The notes under the pieces: generated by a model
What the model was told of the DNA's origin: nothing
The model's database searches: none
Seen by the model: only the letters and a program-made list of their open reading frames with translations
Program-made: the position numbers and the translations under genes
Part shown: positions 29,301 through 38,700 of the stretch, one piece after another
Numbering within the stretch: position 1 is the first letter of the stretch
How the letters are laid out: each line of letters opens with the position of its first letter
From: Sphaerisporangium album
GTDB taxonomy: Bacteria; Actinomycetota; Actinomycetes; Streptosporangiales; Streptosporangiaceae
Assembly: GCF_003323745.1 (NCBI RefSeq)
Contig: NZ_QOIL01000014.1
Location: 186,001-250,000 of the forward strand
Reading direction: 5' to 3'
DNA length: 64,000 nucleotides

Positions 29301-30872
29301 GAGGCGGAAAGGGAGTACCAGGCACGGCCGCCAACGAGGTGGACGCCGGCGATATTGAAGGCCTATTCCGACCTGGACAGGCGGGCGTTGGGCCATATCC
29401 GCGACGAACTCGCCGGTCGCGCGGCGCGGGAGGTCTTCTACGCGCGCGTGAAGTCCGTGGAGGAGGTCGATTACGAGGGATACGTATACGACTTCGAGGT
29501 CGCCGGCCACCACAATTTCGTCGCGGGGGGCATGCTGTGTCACAACACCGCACAGACGCTGTCGCTTCTGCTGGAGGAACGGGTCGCCGGGTCGCCGGGG
29601 CCGACGTTGCTCGTCTGTCCGATGTCGTTGTTGAGCAACTGGCAGAAGGAGGCCGAGCGGTTCGCGCCCTCTTTGCGGGTTTATGTGCACCACGGGGGGA
29701 CGCGGAAGCGGGAGGAGGAGCTCGTGGCGGCCGTGGGGGAGGCCGACCTGGTGGTCACCACGTACGGGACGGCGTTGCGGGACGCCGAGGTGCTCCGGCG
29801 GTTCGCGTGGGGGCGGGTGGTCTGTGACGAGGCGCAGGCGATCAAGAACAGCGGGGCGCGGCAGGCGCAGGCCGTCCGGTCGATCCCCGCGCGCACGCGG
29901 CTGGCGCTGACCGGCACCCCGGTCGAGAACCACCTGGCCGAGCTGTGGTCGATCATGGAGTTCTGCAACCCGGGCCTGCTCGGGCCGGCCAAGCGGTTCC
30001 GCGACCGCTACCAGGAGCCGATCGAGGCGCGCGGCGACGAGCAGGCCGCGCGGGCGCTGAAGCGGGCCACGCAGCCGTTCGTCCTGCGCCGCCTGAAGAC
30101 CGACAAGACGATCATCTCCGACCTTCCCGACAAGCTTGAGATGAAGGTGTGGTGCACGCTCACGCCGGAGCAGGCCAGCCTCTACCAGGCCGTCGTCAAC
30201 GACATGATGACCAGGATCGACCAGACCGAGGGCATCGAGCGGCGCGGCAACGTGCTCGCCACGATGACCCGGCTGAAGCAGGTCTGCAACCACCCCGCCC
30301 ACCTGCTCAAGGACGGCTCGCGGCTGGCCGGTCGTTCGGGCAAGCTCGCCCGGCTGGAGGAGCTGGCCGAGGAGGTCGTCGAGGAGGGGGACAAGGCGCT
30401 GGTCTTCACCCAGTACGCCGAGTTCGGCTCCCTGCTCCAGCCCTACCTCGCCGCCCACCTCGACCGTCCCGTGCTGTGGCTGCACGGCGGTCTGACCAAG
30501 AAGAAGCGGGACGAGCTCGTCGAGCGCTTCCAGAGCGACGACGAGCCGATGATCTTCCTGCTGTCGCTCAAGGCGGCGGGCACCGGCCTCAACCTCACCG
30601 CCGCCAACCACGTGATCCACGTCGACCGCTGGTGGAACCCGGCCGTCGAGGACCAGGCCACCGACCGGGCGTTCCGCATCGGGCAGACCAGGAACGTCCA
30701 GGTCAGGAAGTTCGTCTGCGCCGGGACGCTGGAGGAGCGCATCGACGAGATGATCGAACGCAAGAAGGCGCTGGCCGAGAGCGTCGTCGGGGCCGGCGAG
30801 GACTGGATCGCCGACCTGACGACCGAGCAGCTGCGCGAGCTGTTCCGCCTCGGCCCCGAGGCGGTGAGCTGA
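26343..30872 (+). CDS. SNF2-family DEAD/H helicase, intein-containing precursor
   Basis: A 1509-residue precursor; removing the 463-residue intein leaves a 1046-residue bacterial SNF2/HepA-type ATPase. The N-terminus (LVVHGTWIGGVPALWAED) and the SNF2-associated region (about 455-520) are typical of actinobacterial members. The Walker A is DDMGLGK at 599-605 and continues T1069 after the intein. Motif II is CDEAQ (about 1160), then GTPVENHLAELWSI, FTQYAEF, LSLKAAGTGLNL and the ATDRAFRIGQTRNVQV motif VI. It probably remodels nucleoprotein or restarts RNA polymerase; the target is unknown. GTG start with a G-rich ribosome site. The next gene encodes its usual SWIM partner. Confidence 0.93.
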   Translation: MLVVHGTWIGGVPALWAEDTAAHGTTPPRGGDGTGRRDEVSGAALGGARENGGGERGRVRGGARPHPFAATAEALTAALGEAAARATPVQATLLLPGSAKAPLPSPESGLDGAARVPRVSPWRVPALAVPPADALALLENLSSPAPGRPGAPEWGPGASLRYLAVVAEHATALVRRGRVLPQLVAEDGVHAARWTPVITGADATAFRDLATAMPPVCRAAAGDRPAAAGKRPAAEGRPASQVLREVMTALADAATRRSLPDRLLRGNRPGPRSPLPERWLFALTGDDTTLPGVAAGEAETLGGALRDWLHAAHQLEGPIRVCFRLGEPEGDADTWELEFALQSVDDPSLYVPASLLWDGERVPGLPRRPDETLLAGLGRAVRLCPELHTALRDPRPSGMVVDTAWAFGFLRRSAPLLQAAGYGVRLPAWAGRKALGLKLTTRSRTSTRTRAAAGQGFGLDELVDFRVDLAVGDHTIGEEELEELARLKVPLVRVRGQWVELDDRQLKAALSVMERRRAGEMTVAEVIQEVVTGGDEELPLVGVDADGPLGDLLSGEADRRLTTVQTPATFNGALRPYQQRGLSWLTFLSQIGLGGILADDMGLGKCVAPDTPVFVEGILREAAEVWSLYAQDSTFDGEGEWARLAKPLTTASIDASGCMVTAEITRLYRQRVREKLRRVRLDDGSEILITARHRVLGVHGWVNDVVPGDRVCVPGRLPWRGDRVDPDLAVLLAWQISEGHEERKADLRITQKNRAVLESLRERVLALGRRLGLNFNQPTIRASRTVHELRMCSIDYATFLARHDYQWGCRSAAKRIPDLIMSADDETVKLFLREYFTAEGSVVPGTRLIEISSASPHIMRQLSVLLRRFGIWLRVSDVMKCATNGSGIKRPYQIGILGGPALCAFRSLIGFSDETKQAKLALICEKVANSNVEGVPGHDLLSAAYRLTGLPQRHFGVGTVYFAGTQELSRPTAQAAVAAMDRMLSGEAEREYQARPPTRWTPAILKAYSDLDRRALGHIRDELAGRAAREVFYARVKSVEEVDYEGYVYDFEVAGHHNFVAGGMLCHNTAQTLSLLLEERVAGSPGPTLLVCPMSLLSNWQKEAERFAPSLRVYVHHGGTRKREEELVAAVGEADLVVTTYGTALRDAEVLRRFAWGRVVCDEAQAIKNSGARQAQAVRSIPARTRLALTGTPVENHLAELWSIMEFCNPGLLGPAKRFRDRYQEPIEARGDEQAARALKRATQPFVLRRLKTDKTIISDLPDKLEMKVWCTLTPEQASLYQAVVNDMMTRIDQTEGIERRGNVLATMTRLKQVCNHPAHLLKDGSRLAGRSGKLARLEELAEEVVEEGDKALVFTQYAEFGSLLQPYLAAHLDRPVLWLHGGLTKKKRDELVERFQSDDEPMIFLLSLKAAGTGLNLTAANHVIHVDRWWNPAVEDQATDRAFRIGQTRNVQVRKFVCAGTLEERIDEMIERKKALAESVVGAGEDWIADLTTEQLRELFRLGPEAVS
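28158..29546 (+). mobile_element. intein with LAGLIDADG-type endonuclease domain
   Basis: This in-frame insertion of 463 codons splits the SNF2 Walker A between Lys605 and Thr. It has every splicing block: Cys1 (CVAPDTPVF), block B T85-A-R-H88, block F (YVYDFEVAGHHNF), and the C-terminal GGMLCHN ending His-Asn before Thr+1. Two LAGLIDADG-like helices are at residues 123-134 (LAVLLAWQISEG) and 227-236 (LREYFTAEGS), about 104 apart, each with an acidic residue, so the homing endonuclease may be active. Its codon use and GC are visibly lower than in the flanking exteins, which supports transfer. The host ATPase cannot work unless splicing occurs. Confidence 0.93.
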
Positions 30873-30910
30873 GGTGCCCGCCGGGGCGCCTCGCGGAGGG
30901 GGGATGTGAC

Positions 30911-31747
30911 ATGCCGGTCGGCAGGGACGGGTGGTTCGAGGCGTCGGCGCCGATCCGCGTCGAGGGCGGCATCCAGGCGCGCGCCAAGCGGGGGTCCATC
31001 GGCGAGCAGTGGTGGTCGCGCAGGTTCGTGGACATCCTGGAGCGCGTCTGCGACTCCGGCCGCCTGAGCCGGGGCCGCTCGTACGCCAGGAAGGGCCAGG
31101 TCCTGGAGATCGACCTGGCGCCCGGCGTGGTGACGGCCAGGGTGCAGGGGTCGCGGCCCGACCCCTACCGCCTGACCATCGAGATCGCCGCGTACGGCGA
31201 GGCCGAGTGGGCGGGCGTGCAGGAGGCGCTGGCCGGCGAGGCGCTCTACCGCGCCAAGCTGCTCGCGGGGGAGATGCCGCCCGAGATCGTCGAGGTGTTC
31301 GACGGCCTCGGCCTGCCGCTCTTCCCGTCCGAGCTGGACATGCGGTGCTCGTGCCCCGACTGGGGCCTGCCGTGCAAGCACATCTCGGCCGTGCTGTACC
31401 TGCTGGCCGAGTCCTTCGACGAGGACCCGTTCCTCGTGCTCGCCTGGCGCGGCCAGGCCAAGGAGGACCTTCTGGACGCCCTGCGCGGCACCCCCGGCGA
31501 CGACGCCGAGCCGGCCGACCCCCTGCACGTGGACGACGTGCCCTTCGCCGCCCGCCTGACCGACTTCTACGACCCCTCCACCCCGCCCACCCGCCTGCGC
31601 CCCCGCCCCGCGCCGGCGTCCGCGCCCCCCGAACTGCTGCTCCGGGCACTGGAGCCGCCCCCGATCCGCGTACGCCACATCCCCCTGCTGGACATCCTGC
31701 GCCCGGCGTACCGCGACCTCGGCGCCTCCTCCGAGGACCGCCCGTAG
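30911..31747 (+). CDS. SWIM zinc finger protein
   Basis: A 278-residue protein with one SWIM zinc finger, CxCx(n)CxH, in CSCPDWGLPCKHISAVLY (about residues 147-164). The N-terminus (IGEQWWSRRF.DILE) is conserved in the family and the C-terminal third is Pro-rich and variable. It almost always follows an SNF2 helicase and probably binds DNA or the helicase. The ATG has GGAGGGGGG upstream. The gap after the SNF2 stop is 38 bp, so one operon is likely. Confidence 0.88.
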   Translation: MPVGRDGWFEASAPIRVEGGIQARAKRGSIGEQWWSRRFVDILERVCDSGRLSRGRSYARKGQVLEIDLAPGVVTARVQGSRPDPYRLTIEIAAYGEAEWAGVQEALAGEALYRAKLLAGEMPPEIVEVFDGLGLPLFPSELDMRCSCPDWGLPCKHISAVLYLLAESFDEDPFLVLAWRGQAKEDLLDALRGTPGDDAEPADPLHVDDVPFAARLTDFYDPSTPPTRLRPRPAPASAPPELLLRALEPPPIRVRHIPLLDILRPAYRDLGASSEDRP

Positions 31748-31855
31748 ACGGCGGCAGGTCCAGAGGCGGCCATGGCGAGTCTCCCTCCCGGGGGCGCGCG
31801 CCGGGACCCGGTCATTCCACGGTCGGATCCGGGCCCACGCCCCTGTCGCCACCGC

Positions 31856-34297
31856 CTAGGAGCGCTTCCAGAACGGGCTCCGGGGTGCGTGGCCCCGCCC
31901 GGGCTCGTCCGGCTCGCCGGCGCCGGTCAGCTCGGTGAGGACGGTGATGGCCCGTTGCCACAGGGCGTCCACGTCGGTGCCCGGGGTGGTCTCGCAGGCC
32001 GTGAGGTCGGTGGCCAGGGAGGCCAGGCGGTCCTGGCCGCCCAGGTAGGTCACCAGTGCCGACAGGCGGCTGCCGAGGTCGGCGAGGTAGCGCAGGCGCT
32101 CGGCCCGGGGCAGCGACGACGCGGCGCGCAGACGCGCGAGCTCGTCGGCGAGCTGCGGCCGTACGGCGTCCGGCGAGCGGTGGATCGGCGGAGGCGGGGC
32201 CATCTTCGGGCTCGGCGCCCGGAAGAACGACCGGCCGCGCCCGGGGGCCGACCGCGGGGCCGGCATCGGCGCGGGGGGACCTCCGGCCACCACGCTCGGC
32301 GCAGCGCCGCCGAAGGTGGGAGCGGCGCCGGGCGGCGTCAGGCCCTCGGATTCGGCGTTGAAGACCGCCGGAGCCGCCGCGGTGAACGCCGCCGGCATCG
32401 AGGCCGCCATCGGCATGGCCGGGGCCGGCATGTCCCAGCCGCTCGGCATCTCCACCGGCTGGACGACGCGGTGGCGCGGCTCGCCGTCGGCGACCACGCG
32501 CGTGTCGACCGCGACGAAGGCCGTGAACCTGCACAGCACGCCGTGCCGCAGCGAGGTCGCGACGATCTCGCGCTCCAGGTCGTGCTCGCCGGTCGCGTAG
32601 CGGTCCTCCAGGCGGCGCAGGTGCGCCCTGGCCCAGATCGCCCGCGGGGCCTCCCCCTCGGCGGGCGTCCCGGTCAGCCGCCGCTCCCAGGGGGTACCGC
32701 CGGTGGCCGTCCCGTGGACGGTGATCGCGCCGCTCGCGGGGCCGCGGAAGCGTCCGGAGACGGTGAGCGGCACCCCGGAGTAGAGCGAGCCGAGGTGGGT
32801 CACGGTGCCGGGGAGCACGTCCAGGCCTTCCGGCTTGAGGGACAGGCCGGTGACCAGCGGGGAGCCGATCCTGCGGTGGATGTGCTCCATCGCCTCGTCC
32901 AGCCGGTCCTCCGACTCCACCAGCTCGCAGCGGCCCGCGCCGAGCCCGGCCAGCCTGCCGAGGAACCCGGCGTTGACGGCCCGGTCGACACCGACGGTGT
33001 GGACCCGCACGGCCGCGAGCCGCGCGCCGAGGCGTTCGAGGATCTGGTCCTCGTTGCCGACCTGCCCGTCCGTGACCAGCACGAGCACGCGCTCGCGCGA
33101 GGAGTCGTCCAGCAGGCCGAGCCCCTGCTCCATCGGCTGGAGGATCTCGGTGCCGCCGCGGGCCTCCAGCCGCGCGAGGTGCTCGACCGCGCGGTAGCGG
33201 TTGCGGTCGGACGCCGGGACGAGCCCCGCGTCGAGGCGGTCCGGGCGCTCCACCACCGAGTCGAACGACAGGACGGCGAACCGGTCGGCGGAGGTCAGCG
33301 TGTCGACGATGCGCGCGGCGGCGCGGCGTGCGGCGACCATCTTCCACCCGGCCATGCTGCCCGAGCGGTCCAGCAGCAGGACCACGTCCCTCGGCCTGCG
33401 CTCGCCCTGGCCATCGCCGGACGGGGGGAGCACGGTGAGGGTGAAGGTGCCGTCGCCGTCGGTCGTGTCCGGCTCGTCGTCGTCCTTCGCCCGGTCCGGG
33501 ACGAGGGCCAGCGCGCTGGAGGCGGCGAACTCCAGCCGCAGCACGAAGTCGCGGTCCAGGCGCTCACCCGGCCGCAGGCTCACAGTGTCGTCCTCGCGGG
33601 TCACGACGTGCAGGCTGGAGCGCATCTCGCGCAGGTCCAGCCCGGCGGGGTCGACGCGGGCCGTCAGCGACAGGCGTACGGGGTTCGGGAATCCGGGCAG
33701 CAGCACCGGGGGGCTGATCCGCGAGGCGTCCGGGACGGCGTCGGTGTCGGGCGCCACGCCGTCGCCCGCCGAGCGCTCGTCCAGCGGCGTCCCCGGGATG
33801 TACCGGGGGGCGACCACGAGGGGGAAGCGGAACGTCGCGGCGCCGTCCTCGTACGGCAGCGGCTGGCTGAGCGCCAGGCGGACGGTCACCCGCTCGCCCG
33901 GCAGGATGTTGCCCACCCGGATGGTGAAGACGTCGGGACGCTCCTCCTCGGCGATGGCGGCCCTGCGCCCCTCGGCCAGGGCACGGTCGTAGTCCTGCCG
34001 GGCCTCGCCGCGCTCCTTCAGCACGCCCTCGACCACGCGGCCGTCGGCCTCCATGCGGAAGGACGTCACCGCGGCGCGGTCGGGCAGCGGGAAGACGTAG
34101 GTCGCCTCCAGCGGCACGTCGAACGGATTGCGAAAGCCCTGGGCCACCCCGACGCCCGAGGTCAGGCCGGTGATCAGCGCCTCCACCTCGACGCTCTCCA
34201 GCGGCAGGTTGCCCCGCGCGGTCCGCAGCGCGCCCAGTCCCGCGTCCGGCGTCGGCGCGTACTCACCGGGCTTCAACGAGGTGATCTGAACAGTCAT
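31856..34297 (-). CDS. VIT and von Willebrand factor A domain protein
   Basis: An 813-residue protein. Residues about 35-170 form a VIT domain (VFPLPDRAAVTSFRMEADGR, RPDVFTIRVGNILPGE). Residues about 310-490 form a vWA domain with an intact MIDAS (LLLDRSGSM, then Thr and Asp in VTDGQVGNEDQI). A Pro/Ala-rich linker and a helical C-terminus follow. There is no signal peptide or TM, so it is cytoplasmic, unlike most animal VIT-vWA proteins. Its ATG overlaps the MerR stop (ATGA), so the two are translated together. Function is unknown; metal-dependent protein binding is expected from the MIDAS. Confidence 0.87.
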   Translation of the reverse strand: MTVQITSLKPGEYAPTPDAGLGALRTARGNLPLESVEVEALITGLTSGVGVAQGFRNPFDVPLEATYVFPLPDRAAVTSFRMEADGRVVEGVLKERGEARQDYDRALAEGRRAAIAEEERPDVFTIRVGNILPGERVTVRLALSQPLPYEDGAATFRFPLVVAPRYIPGTPLDERSAGDGVAPDTDAVPDASRISPPVLLPGFPNPVRLSLTARVDPAGLDLREMRSSLHVVTREDDTVSLRPGERLDRDFVLRLEFAASSALALVPDRAKDDDEPDTTDGDGTFTLTVLPPSGDGQGERRPRDVVLLLDRSGSMAGWKMVAARRAAARIVDTLTSADRFAVLSFDSVVERPDRLDAGLVPASDRNRYRAVEHLARLEARGGTEILQPMEQGLGLLDDSSRERVLVLVTDGQVGNEDQILERLGARLAAVRVHTVGVDRAVNAGFLGRLAGLGAGRCELVESEDRLDEAMEHIHRRIGSPLVTGLSLKPEGLDVLPGTVTHLGSLYSGVPLTVSGRFRGPASGAITVHGTATGGTPWERRLTGTPAEGEAPRAIWARAHLRRLEDRYATGEHDLEREIVATSLRHGVLCRFTAFVAVDTRVVADGEPRHRVVQPVEMPSGWDMPAPAMPMAASMPAAFTAAAPAVFNAESEGLTPPGAAPTFGGAAPSVVAGGPPAPMPAPRSAPGRGRSFFRAPSPKMAPPPPIHRSPDAVRPQLADELARLRAASSLPRAERLRYLADLGSRLSALVTYLGGQDRLASLATDLTACETTPGTDVDALWQRAITVLTELTGAGEPDEPGRGHAPRSPFWKRS

Positions 34298-35070
34298 GGG
34301 TGCATCCCTTCGGACGGGTCGGGTCCGGAACGGACGGGACCGGGGTGGCCGGCGCCGTTGCCGGTGGCGGGGTCGTCGAAGCGGCCGGACGCGGGGGGCG
34401 TGGCCGGCGGGGCGGACAGGTGGCGCTCGCGCAGGACGGACAGCAGGGGCAGGGCGGCCTCGCGCAGCGCGGCGACGTCGCCGGGGGAGGGCGCACGCCC
34501 GTCGATCAGCAGCGTGACCCCGGGGGACAGCCGCACGCCGTGCAGGAAGCCGTCGGCGTGCGCGTGACCCTCGGCATGGACGAACGCGTCGGTGTGGGCC
34601 GCCGCCTCGGACGGCGAGGCCGGCGGCGCCATAGGGGACGGTGTGACGACGGGCGGCGCCGCCGCGACAGGGGCCGGGGCCGGGCGCTGGGCCCAGAAGC
34701 GTGGGCGGGCCGGTGTGGGATCGCTCACGTCCGCGGCGTGATCGGGGGCCGCCGCCGGGGCGGGCAGCCGGGCGATGCCCTCCAGGGTGCCGTCGGTCGC
34801 GCCGGTGAGCTCGGCCTGGATCTCCGCGATGGACAGCCCCTCGGCCTGGCGGCGCTTGACGGCCACGAGCTGGAGCAGGTGACGCCTGCCGTACAGGGCG
34901 ACCCTGCCCCGGCGGGTCAGCGGCGGGTCGAGCAGGCCGATGGTCGTGTACCAGCGGATGAGCCGCTCGTTGGGCACGTCGCGGACCCGGCCGTTGGGTC
35001 GCGGCGCCGAGGGGCCCAGCGTGTCCGCCGCCCGCTCCACCAGCTCGCCGATCGTCCAGGTGTCACTCAT
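34294..35070 (-). CDS. MerR-family transcriptional regulator
   Basis: A 258-residue regulator. The N-terminal 75 residues are a MerR winged helix (WTIGELVERA, then VPNERLIRWYTTIGLLDPP and GRRHLLQLVAVKRRQAEGLS). A long Ala/Pro-rich linker leads to a small C-terminal domain (LSPGVTLLIDGRAPSPGDVAALREAA). The usual metal-binding Cys residues are absent, so the effector is not a simple thiol-bound metal. ATG 35070 is chosen over the earlier in-frame codon because the earlier one falls inside the promoter dyad. Its operator-like dyad lies directly upstream, and the divergent gene is dps. Confidence 0.87.
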   Translation of the reverse strand: MSDTWTIGELVERAADTLGPSAPRPNGRVRDVPNERLIRWYTTIGLLDPPLTRRGRVALYGRRHLLQLVAVKRRQAEGLSIAEIQAELTGATDGTLEGIARLPAPAAAPDHAADVSDPTPARPRFWAQRPAPAPVAAAPPVVTPSPMAPPASPSEAAAHTDAFVHAEGHAHADGFLHGVRLSPGVTLLIDGRAPSPGDVAALREAALPLLSVLRERHLSAPPATPPASGRFDDPATGNGAGHPGPVRSGPDPSEGMHP

Positions 35071-35080
35071 GAACCCATAG

Positions 35081-35105
35081 TGACACTGCAATCATTACAG
35101 TGTCA
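35081..35105 (-). promoter_or_regulatory. MerR-type promoter dyad between merR-like gene and dps
   Basis: TGACACTG-N9-CAGTGTCA is a perfect 8-bp inverted repeat. On the minus strand it sits between TTGACA (-35) and CACTAT (-10), spaced 18-19 bp, the layout used by MerR regulators that untwist long-spacer promoters. It lies 11 bp before the MerR start and about 80 bp before dps. Confidence 0.65.
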
Positions 35106-35187
35106 ACGTTTAGGGCAGCGCAGACCGGTTATGGGCGAAAAGAGACACAAGGCCATAAACCGGATTTCTACGAGGAGGAGAACCTCC

Positions 35188-35655
35188 ATGGCCCAGATCA
35201 CCAGCCCGCTTCCGGCCGACAAGCAGAAGATCGTGGGCGAGGCGCTCCACGGCGCGCTCATCGATCTGCTCGACCTCTCGCTCGTGGGCAAGCAGGCCCA
35301 CTGGAACCTGGTCGGCCGCAACTTCCGGTCGCTGCACCTCCAGCTCGACGAGATCGTCGCCCTGGCGCGCAACGGCGCCGACAACGCGGCGGAACGCGCG
35401 GTGGCCGTCGGCGTGAACCCGGACGGGCGCGCCGCGACGATCGCCCGCGACACGCACCTCCAGCAGCTCGACTTCGGCTACATAGAGGACGGCAAGGTCG
35501 TCGCGGTGTTCACCGAGATACTCGGGGGGATCGTCGCCCGCATGCGCGAGCGCATCGAGGCGACCGACGACGCCGACCTCGTCACCCAGGACCTGCTCAT
35601 CGAGGTCACCGAGGAACTGGAGAAGCAGCACTGGATGATCCAGGCGCAGCGCTGA
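35188..35655 (+). CDS. dps: Dps-family ferritin-like DNA-protection protein
   Basis: A 155-residue Dps. Dps proteins assemble as dodecamers, oxidise and store iron and shield DNA during stress. The ferroxidase motif is intact (KQAHWNLVGRNFRSLHLQLDEI, with the paired His and the Asp/Glu ligands), and the C-terminus EVTEELEKQHWMIQAQR is typical. GAGGAGG gives a strong ribosome site. The gene diverges from the MerR/VIT-vWA operon across the dyad at 35081-35105, which may regulate it too. Confidence 0.93.
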   Translation: MAQITSPLPADKQKIVGEALHGALIDLLDLSLVGKQAHWNLVGRNFRSLHLQLDEIVALARNGADNAAERAVAVGVNPDGRAATIARDTHLQQLDFGYIEDGKVVAVFTEILGGIVARMRERIEATDDADLVTQDLLIEVTEELEKQHWMIQAQR

Positions 35656-35709
35656 CCGCCTTCCGGGGCGGGCCCGCGGACGGCACGGCCCCGCGCGGCG
35701 GCCTCGGAC

Positions 35710-38700
35710 TCAGAGGAGGTCGCGCGCGAGGCAGGCGACCGAGGGCGGGGCGGACAGCAGGACGCGCAGCGCGTCCCAGCGGGCCGTCCCGGCCTTGCCG
35801 TTCCTGAGCAGCCCCGCCTCGGTGAGAGCCTCGGCCCATTCTTGCCGTCCAGGGACGGCCGCGGCCCGTTCCAGCCGTTCCAGGACGGTGCGCCCCTCGC
35901 CGGGGCGCTCGGAGTCCTGGCATTCCGTCGGCTCCGCGTCCCGGCCTGCCGGGGGCTCGGCGTCGCGGGCGAACAGCGACAGCAGGTGCGGCCACCGCAC
36001 CGTGAGCACCGCCAGCTTGGCGACCTCGTCGTCGCTCGCGCGCGCCGCCCCGGCCAGCGCCCGCCGATAGGTGACGAACGAGTAGAAGCGGAACACGTTC
36101 ACGTACCTCTTCAGCTCCCGCGGATTGCTCAGCGTCAGCGCGGGGAGCACCCGCTCGATCGCCGCGTACGCGTTCTCGTCGCTGTAGATGTCGTCGTAGA
36201 CGCGGTCGGCGGCGAGCCGCGCCGCCGCCGTGAGCCCGCCGATCGAGTCGTGCGGCGGCCTCGGGGACGTGCGGGCCGCCCGTCCCGGGGCGGCGGCCTC
36301 CGTCCTGAGGGCTCCCGTCCTGGTCAGGAAGGTGATCGGCGTCCGCCGCGAGAACAGGCCCGGCTTGGGCGCGCCCGCCCACGTGCCCGGGGCGGCCGGC
36401 GGCCCGACGGCGTCCTGCACGCGGCGGGCGACCGTGTCGAGGTCCTCGGCGGTCGGGCGCAGGGCCCGGATGGCGGACTCCATGCGGTCGACCAGCTCCG
36501 GGTCCGGCTGCGCGCCCTGCCCGCCCGCGCCGGCCGTGTCCCGCGCGTCCGACGCGACCCCCTCGCGCGCGGGCGGGACGTCGAGCAGGGTGCGCAGGTA
36601 CGCGGGGATCCGCTCGCCGTCGTCCAGCAGCGGCACGCTCAGCGGAAGCTGGATGATCTTTTCCAGGAACCGCCACCCGAGCCCCGAGCGCTCCTCGGCG
36701 CCGGAGGGAAGCGTGCGCGCGAGGTCCCGGTAGGCGACCTCGACGTGCGCCGCCACGACCTCCGGCTCCATCGCCAGCACGAACACGCAGTTGGGGAACT
36801 CCCCGGCCAGGAACAGGTTCACGGCCTCGATGACCTGCGCGACCGTGCCCGGCGAGCACCGGTCGAGGTCGTCCACGAACACCACCAGCGGCCGCTCCTC
36901 GGTCGCCACCATGCCGAGCACGCGGCGCATGTCGGTCTGCACCAGGTGCAGGAACCCCGTCCGTGACCGGTATCCCGGGTCGGGCACCAGCTGCTGGGCC
37001 TGCGCCGGCGACCCGAGCAGGTCGGGCTGGCGCACCAGCTTGCGGAAGGCCGTGTCCGCCGACTCGCCCAGGAACCGCGTCAGGCGCACGGCCGCGGCGG
37101 CCATGAGGAGCACCGACCCGCCGGACCCCACCGCGGCGGCCGTCCCGCGCAGCAGCGAGCCCACCGCCGGGAACAGCGCGCACGCGGCCAGCGACGCGCC
37201 CGTGAACAGCAGCGTCGCGCAGAGCGCCAGGGCGACGGGCAGCAGGCGCGTCGCCGCCAGCCCGTACCCACGCCGGCGCACGGCCTCGCGGTCGACCCGG
37301 GACAGGTTCAGCGTCAGCCAGAAGCGCTCGCGCTCACCGCGCGGCAGCCGGCCGGTGACCTGGCTGATGATCTCGTGGGCCAGGCCCGCCCAGACCTGCT
37401 CGCCGTTCTGGTACATCCACGGGTTGAACCAGACCGTCGGCCGCCAGTCGGCGGGCCGCATCGGCAGCTCGCCGGGCGTCGCGCGGTCGGGGTCGTCCTC
37501 CTCCGGCCGTTTGGCGCGGGCCAGCACCTCGGCGTTGGTCACCCGTCCCCGCCGCCTCCGGGCGCGGCGGGGGACGTCCGTCCGGCCGAGGTGGATCTCG
37601 GTGGCCCGGTCCTCGGCGGCGCCGGGGTCCAGCAGGTCCTGGATCATGCGCATCAGCGACGTCTTGCCCGCCCCCCAGGGGCCTTTCACGCCGATCGTGA
37701 GCGGCGGGCGGGTGTCGGGGTGGCGGATGAACGCGGCGACGGCCTCGGCGTGCACGCGGTGGCCGAGCCGGTCCTGGAGCGTCCACCGGTCGCCGGTGAG
37801 CCGGGTGCGGGGCCGTACGGGACGGGTGGCCGCGCGGCGGCGGCGCAGCAGGGCCGACACGTGCGCGGGCTCGCCCGCCTCCAGCCTGCCCGCGACGGCC
37901 TGCCGGATCGCCGGGCCCGCGAGGGGGGTGTCGTGCCCGAGCAGCCCCCAGGCGCGCAGCTCGCGCAGGGCCTCCTCCGGCGAGGCGCCCTCGGCGAGCA
38001 GTCGGGCGGCCTCCGGGGTGAGCGGCTCGTCCTCCTCCAGCAGCGCGGCCCGGCGCAGGAGCTGCCGCGCGTCCGGCCCGAGGTGCACCTCGTAGATCCT
38101 GTTCACCAGCTCGGCGGCCGACATCGGCGGCACGGCGTCGCCGAGGACGGCCAGGCGGGCGAGCGCGGTCCCGAACTCCTCGCCGAGGTCGTGGACGGCG
38201 CGGCGCGGGGACGCGACGCCGATCAGCTCGCCCTCGCCGTAGGTCAGCAGGAAGGGCGTGCGGTCCGCGCCGGCGCTGCGCTCCTGGGCGTACCGGAACA
38301 GGTCGCCGACCGAGATGGTGCCGTCGCGGTCGAGGTCCGCCTCGCCGGACAGGATGCCGTCGGCGAGTATCGCGGTGAGCGACACCGGGCGGCCGTGCCG
38401 CGCGGGGACGATCGCGCTGGTGGTGAGGGCGGCGGCGGCCGCCACGGGCTCGCCGCGCACGGGCAGGCGGCCGGTGGCCTCGTGCGGCGGGCCGGGGCTC
38501 GCCGTCACCAGCCAGCCGAAGTCCACGATCAGCAGCAGCGCCGCGCCGTCGGAGCGCTCGACGCGGCGGGCGAACTCGTCCATCAGCGCGCCGAACTCCC
38601 GGCGTCCCCACCCCGACTCGGTCGACCAGCGCACGAGCAGCAGGTCGCCGGGCTCGACCGTGTCGAGGAAGTCGCCGACCCGCCGGTGGTCGGCCGCGTC

